From assembly GCF_029873215.1 (NCBI RefSeq), contig NZ_CP123620.1:620001-684000 (forward strand): 64,000 nt of DNA, given 5' to 3'. Below are positions 60,721 to 64,000 of the stretch, in pieces. The DNA is from Nocardioides sp. BP30 (lineage in GTDB: Bacteria > Actinomycetota > Actinomycetes > Propionibacteriales > Nocardioidaceae). Position numbers and translations under genes: made by a program. The notes under the pieces were generated by a model. That model ran no database searches and was not told where the DNA came from. It saw only the letters and a list, made by a program, of their open reading frames with translations. Each line of letters starts with the position of its first letter. The first letter of the stretch is position 1.

Positions 60721-61794
60721 ATGACAGCACTGCTCCTGATCACGGCCGACGACCTGCTTCTCGACGAGTTGCTGCGGCTGGCTGCCGCGGCCGGCGTCAC
60801 GCCCGAGGTGGCTCGCGACCTGTCCACCGCGCTGCGCGCCTGGTCGCGGGCCCCGGCCGTCGTGGTGGGAGCCGACCTGCTCGCGGGGCTGGCCCGGATG
60901 GGGCCTCCGCGGCGACCGGCCGTACACGTCGCCGGGTGGGGTGCGGCCGGCGAGGACGTCTTCCGGTCGGCTCTGGCGGTCGGCGCCGAGCACGTCGTGG
61001 AGCTGCCCGACGGTGCCTCCTGGCTGACCGCCCTGCTCACCGACCTGGGCGACGATCCGGGCGGCCGCGGGCTCCTGCTCGGCGTGGTCAGCGGCTCGGG
61101 CGGCGCCGGAGGCACCACCTTCGCGTGTGCCCTCGGCCAGGCGGCCGCCGAGAGCGGTCCGGCGGTGGTGATCGACGCCGACCCGCTCGGTCCCGGCATC
61201 GACCGCGTGCTGGGTCTGGAGGAGAAGGCAGGGGTGCGCTGGCCCGATCTGGCCCATACCGCCGGTCGGCTCGGCTCGCGGTCGCTGCGCGAGGCGCTGC
61301 CCAGGCGCGGCGCCCTCGGTGCGCTCTCCTGGGCGCGCGGCGCGCCGGGAGCCCCGGCGCTGCCGGACGCGGTGGCGGTGCGGGAGGTGCTCTCGGCGGC
61401 GGCCCGCGGCCACCAGACGGTCGTGCTCGACCTGCCCCGCGGCCCCGGCAGCGTGGAGCTGGTGGGGCGCTGCGACGAGGTGCTGGTGGTGGTCACCCCG
61501 ACGATCACCGGCATCGCCTCGGCCGCCCGGCTCGTCGACAGCCTGGTCGATCGCGGTGGTGGTCCGGGGGCCGACCCCGGTCACCTCGGCCTCGTCGTAC
61601 GCGGGGGCCGGGTCGGTCCCGAGGCGGTGGCACGCGCCGTCGGCCTGCCGGTGCGCGCCGCGATGGCCGATCAACGGGGGCTCGCCGAGGCGATCGACCT
61701 CGGTCTCGGGCCGCTGCGCGCCCGCCGCGGACCGCTGGCCCGGGCCGCCGCCGAGGTGCTGGGCAGGCTCAAGGTACGGGCGGTCGCGGCATGA
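60721..61794 (+). CDS. ssd: Ssd/CpaE-like septum-site protein with degenerate P-loop
   Basis: 357 aa, MinD/ParA-superfamily protein of the actinobacterial Tad locus (Rv3660c-like). An N-terminal receiver-like domain (about 1-105) precedes the ATPase domain. The deviant Walker A reads SGSGGAGGTTFA (about 124-135), lacking both the signature and the P-loop Lys of KGGxGKT, while VVIDADPLGPGIDRVLG and VVLDLPRG keep the A' and B patterns. It probably positions the pilus machine or affects septation. The ATG at 60721 is followed by coupled tadA (ATGA). Confidence 0.88.
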   Translation: MTALLLITADDLLLDELLRLAAAAGVTPEVARDLSTALRAWSRAPAVVVGADLLAGLARMGPPRRPAVHVAGWGAAGEDVFRSALAVGAEHVVELPDGASWLTALLTDLGDDPGGRGLLLGVVSGSGGAGGTTFACALGQAAAESGPAVVIDADPLGPGIDRVLGLEEKAGVRWPDLAHTAGRLGSRSLREALPRRGALGALSWARGAPGAPALPDAVAVREVLSAAARGHQTVVLDLPRGPGSVELVGRCDEVLVVVTPTITGIASAARLVDSLVDRGGGPGADPGHLGLVVRGGRVGPEAVARAVGLPVRAAMADQRGLAEAIDLGLGPLRARRGPLARAAAEVLGRLKVRAVAA

Positions 61795-62954
61795 GCGTCT
61801 CGAGCGCGGGGATCGACCTGGCCCCGGAGGTGGTGGACCGGGTGCGGGAGTGGCTGGCCAGGTCCGCCGGGCCGCTCACGCCGCACCGGGTGGCCGAGGC
61901 GTTGCGCGCCGCGGGCCGGCCGGTCGGTGATGCGACGGTGCTCGCCGTCTACGAGACCCTGCGCCGGGACGTGGTCGGCGCAGGACCTCTGGAGCCGCTG
62001 CTGCGGCTGCCGGGCGTGACCGACGTGCTGGTCAACGGGCCCGACCAGGTCTTCGTGGACCGCGGCGCCGGGCTGGAGCAGGCGGCCGTCTCCTTCCCCG
62101 ACGAGGCGGCGGTGCGTCGGCTGGCGCAGCGGCTGGCGGCCACGGCGGGTCGGCGGCTGGATGACGCGGCGCCGTACGCGGACGTCCGGCTCGCCGATGG
62201 CACCCGCTTCCACGCCGTCCTCGCACCCCTGGCCCGCCCCGGCACGGCGATCTCGCTGCGGGTGCCGCAGCGGCGTGCGTTCGACTTGGCGGAGCTGGTC
62301 GAGCACCGCATGCTCACCGCGGGCGGAGCCGATCTGCTGCGCCGTCTCGTCGCCGCGAGGCGTGCGTTCCTCGTCACGGGCGGGACCGGCAGCGGCAAGA
62401 CGACGTTGCTGGCGGCACTGCTCTCCCTCGCCGATCCCGGCGAGCGGCTCGTCATCGTGGAGGACTCCTCCGAGTTGCGGCCCCGGCACCCGCACGTCAT
62501 CGGGCTCGAGGGCCGGCCGGCCAACATCGAGGGCGCGGGGCGAGTGGAGGTGAGCGCCTTGGTCCGGCAGGCGTTGCGGATGCGCCCGGACCGGCTCATC
62601 GTGGGGGAGGTGCGGGGGGCCGAGGTCGTCGACCTCCTGGCCGCGCTCAACACCGGCCACGAGGGCGGTTGCGGCACCTTGCACGCCAACTCCGCGAGCG
62701 ACGTTCCTGCCCGGGTCGAGGCGTTGGCGCTCGCCGCCGGGCTGGGACGAGAGGCGGCGCACAGTCAGCTGGCCTCCGCCTTCGATGTGGTGCTGCACCT
62801 GGGTCGGGTCGAGGGCAGGCGGGTGCTGCTGGAGATCGCTGTGCCACGGCGAGAGCCGTCCGGACTCGTCGTGATGGAGCCGGCCATCGGATGGGGGCCG
62901 CGCGGCGTGTGCGAAGGACCGGCGGCCGAGGCGCTGAGCGGATTGCTGGCATGA
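61791..62954 (+). CDS. tadA: Tad/Flp pilus assembly ATPase TadA (CpaF family)
   Basis: 387 aa. Secretion ATPase powering Flp pilin assembly. The N-terminal domain has [12 protein letters not shown] and [20 protein letters not shown]. Walker A is [12 protein letters not shown] at about 196-207, the Asp box [16 protein letters not shown], Walker [15 protein letters not shown] and the His box [14 protein letters not shown]. Start ATG at 61791 overlaps the ssd stop, and the end overlaps tadB (ATGA). Confidence 0.94.
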   Translation: MSVSSAGIDLAPEVVDRVREWLARSAGPLTPHRVAEALRAAGRPVGDATVLAVYETLRRDVVGAGPLEPLLRLPGVTDVLVNGPDQVFVDRGAGLEQAAVSFPDEAAVRRLAQRLAATAGRRLDDAAPYADVRLADGTRFHAVLAPLARPGTAISLRVPQRRAFDLAELVEHRMLTAGGADLLRRLVAARRAFLVTGGTGSGKTTLLAALLSLADPGERLVIVEDSSELRPRHPHVIGLEGRPANIEGAGRVEVSALVRQALRMRPDRLIVGEVRGAEVVDLLAALNTGHEGGCGTLHANSASDVPARVEALALAAGLGREAAHSQLASAFDVVLHLGRVEGRRVLLEIAVPRREPSGLVVMEPAIGWGPRGVCEGPAAEALSGLLA

Positions 62955-63712
62955 GTACGGGGGTGACGGCCGGCCTGGCGGCCGCCGCAGCGGTGATGCT
63001 GCTCCTCGGGGCCCCACCATCGCCCGAGCGCAGCACGCGAGCGCACCGGCGCTGGTGGTGGGCGGCGGCGATCCTGCTGCCGTTCACCGTCCCGGCCCGA
63101 TGGTGGCCGTTGGCCGGCATCGCGGCGGGGGTGGCGCTGGGGGCCTGGCTCCTGTGGCGCGCCCGAGCTCGGCGATCGACGGCCGCTACCGTCGCCGGGC
63201 GCGTCGTGGAGACCTGCGAGCAGCTGGCGGCTGAGTTGGCCTCGGGCCAGCCGTCGGGCGGTGCGCTGGATCGGTGCGCGAGCGCGTGGCCGCCGCTCGG
63301 CCCGGTCGCCGAGGCGTTCCGGATGGGGGCGGACGTCCCGGCGGCGTGGCGGCAGGTGGCGGCCGAGCTGCCGGGCGGCGGCGACCTGCGGATCGTGGCC
63401 GCAGCCTGGGCCGTCTCCCACCGCACCGGCCAGGGCCTGGCGGAGGCGGTGGACCGGGTGGCGAGGGACCTGCGCGCCGCGGCGGTCACCCGGCAGGTGG
63501 TGGTGGGCGAGCTCGCCTCGGCGCGCGCCACCGCCCGGCTGGTCGCGCTGCTTCCGGTCGCGGCGTTGTTGATGGGCGCCGGCGTCGGTGGACGACCCTG
63601 GGTGTTCCTGCTCGGCACACCACTCGGGCTGGCCTCGTTGACGCTGGGTCTGCTGTTCGGCTGGGCGGGGTTGGCCTGGATCGAGCGGATCGCGGCGGGG
63701 GTCGAGTCGTGA
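62951..63712 (+). CDS. tadB: Type II secretion F-domain protein TadB
   Basis: 253-aa membrane protein of the Flp pilus platform. Transmembrane segments at about 5-20, 36-52, 54-72, then a cytoplasmic F domain ([46 protein letters not shown]) and two C-terminal helices (about 200-245). Short for TadB, as in actinobacteria. Coupled by overlap to tadA and to the next gene (GTGA). Confidence 0.88.
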   Translation: MSTGVTAGLAAAAAVMLLLGAPPSPERSTRAHRRWWWAAAILLPFTVPARWWPLAGIAAGVALGAWLLWRARARRSTAATVAGRVVETCEQLAAELASGQPSGGALDRCASAWPPLGPVAEAFRMGADVPAAWRQVAAELPGGGDLRIVAAAWAVSHRTGQGLAEAVDRVARDLRAAAVTRQVVVGELASARATARLVALLPVAALLMGAGVGGRPWVFLLGTPLGLASLTLGLLFGWAGLAWIERIAAGVES

Positions 63713-64000
63713 ACCCCAGCACGTGGTGGCAGCTGTGGGGCGCGGCGGGATGTGCGGCACTCGCCGCCGCGCTGGCCCAGCGACCGCCCCGTCGGCTCCG
63801 GTCCGACCGATGGATACCGGAGGTCCGCGAGTCAGGGCCGGACGTCGACTGGAACCACCGGTGGCGATGGCTGCTCGCCGCCTCGGCCGGTGTGGGCGCC
63901 TGGGCGTTCCTGGGCGGTCCGCTCGGACTCGTGGCCGTGCCGGTGGCGGCCACCCTGACCTGGACGACCGCCGGTCGGGCCGAGCCGGCCGCCACCAGAC
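63709..64000 (+). CDS. tadC: TadC-like protein, 5' part only (cut by window end)
   Basis: 97 codons visible from GTG 63709, which overlaps the tadB stop. The product starts [20 protein letters not shown], with a hydrophobic first segment, a basic loop ([14 protein letters not shown]) and a second hydrophobic region. The F domain expected of TadC lies beyond the window, so the name rests mainly on gene order. Confidence 0.65.
   Translation, partial: MNPSTWWQLWGAAGCAALAAALAQRPPRRLRSDRWIPEVRESGPDVDWNHRWRWLLAASAGVGAWAFLGGPLGLVAVPVAATLTWTTAGRAEPAATR

Overview
The window is about 64 kb of very GC-rich, densely packed chromosome with many GTG/TTG starts, frequent 4-base ATGA/GTGA stop-start overlaps and several promoters that look leaderless. 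Gene content and order point to a high-GC actinobacterium. My best guess is a member of Nocardioidaceae (Nocardioides-like); this is inference from style and gene order, not from a marker-gene search. Most of the window (roughly 15.8-64 kb) follows the conserved actinobacterial order known from Mycobacterium tuberculosis Rv3656c-Rv3688c: YqeY, phosphoesterase, ponA2-type PBP, whiB4, paired ArsA-like ATPases, RidA/MBL, crp, nth, thioredoxin lipoprotein, Nudix, marP, holin-like membrane protein, acs, HAD phosphatase, ssd, tadA/B/C. Islands of accessory genes interrupt it. No insertion sequence, prophage, CRISPR array or rRNA was seen.

Layout. 0-5.5 kb: end of a phosphate (pst) transport operon (pstA, an unusual membrane-anchored pstS, a sortase-like protein lacking both catalytic residues, pstB, and an unknown gene), closed by a perfect bidirectional hairpin against tRNA-Ser(GGA). 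5.7-6.5 kb: OhrR-like MarR regulator divergent from a small membrane protein across an AT-rich operator-like palindrome. 6.6-10.6 kb: SRP RNA, dnaX, ybaB, recR and a DUF5063-like gene. 10.7-13 kb: aspartokinase-asd operon, with an internal start for a separate kinase regulatory subunit. 13-15.6 kb: a membrane protein, a divergent GH6-type secreted protein and a LOG-family nucleotide hydrolase. 15.7-22.3 kb: tRNA-Pro(CGG), metallophosphoesterase, YqeY, bifunctional PBP with PASTA, WhiB and two ArsA-type ATPases. 22.3-25 kb: small accessory enzymes. 25.1-31.5 kb: Rv3678A/RidA/Nudix/MBL operon, Crp, and the nth-tlpA-nudix-marP operon. 31.6-38.6 kb: holin-like protein, NhaA, sulfatase with a DUF1707 protein, amidase and agmatine deiminase. 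38.6-45.7 kb: an IclR-centred catabolic or transport island (two unknown proteins, a membrane-dipeptidase homologue with half its metal site missing, and an amino-acid ABC transporter). 45.7-52.3 kb: an acetate module (acs, SatP-type transporter, ActP-like symporter, DUF485-like partner, LytTR two-component system). Three sequences resembling Crp/GlxR sites lie in it, and a Crp protein is encoded at 27.5 kb. 52.3-56 kb: an SOS-box-controlled DUF222/HNH nuclease and a secreted phospholipase C. 56.2-60.6 kb: CbiX, SDR, methyltransferase, a Fic-fold protein with a ruined active site, and a HAD phosphatase. 60.7-64 kb: start of the Flp-pilus (tad) locus: ssd, tadA, tadB, tadC (cut by the window end).

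The strongest candidates for something undescribed are: the catalytically dead sortase inside the pst operon; the Fic-fold pseudo-enzyme that keeps its inhibitory motif but has lost the catalytic His; the IclR/dipeptidase-like island; and a family of roughly 50-105 bp palindromic elements sharing terminal inverted repeats, found in at least four intergenic gaps, three of them between convergent genes. All homology calls were made by eye from motifs and context; no database search was run.
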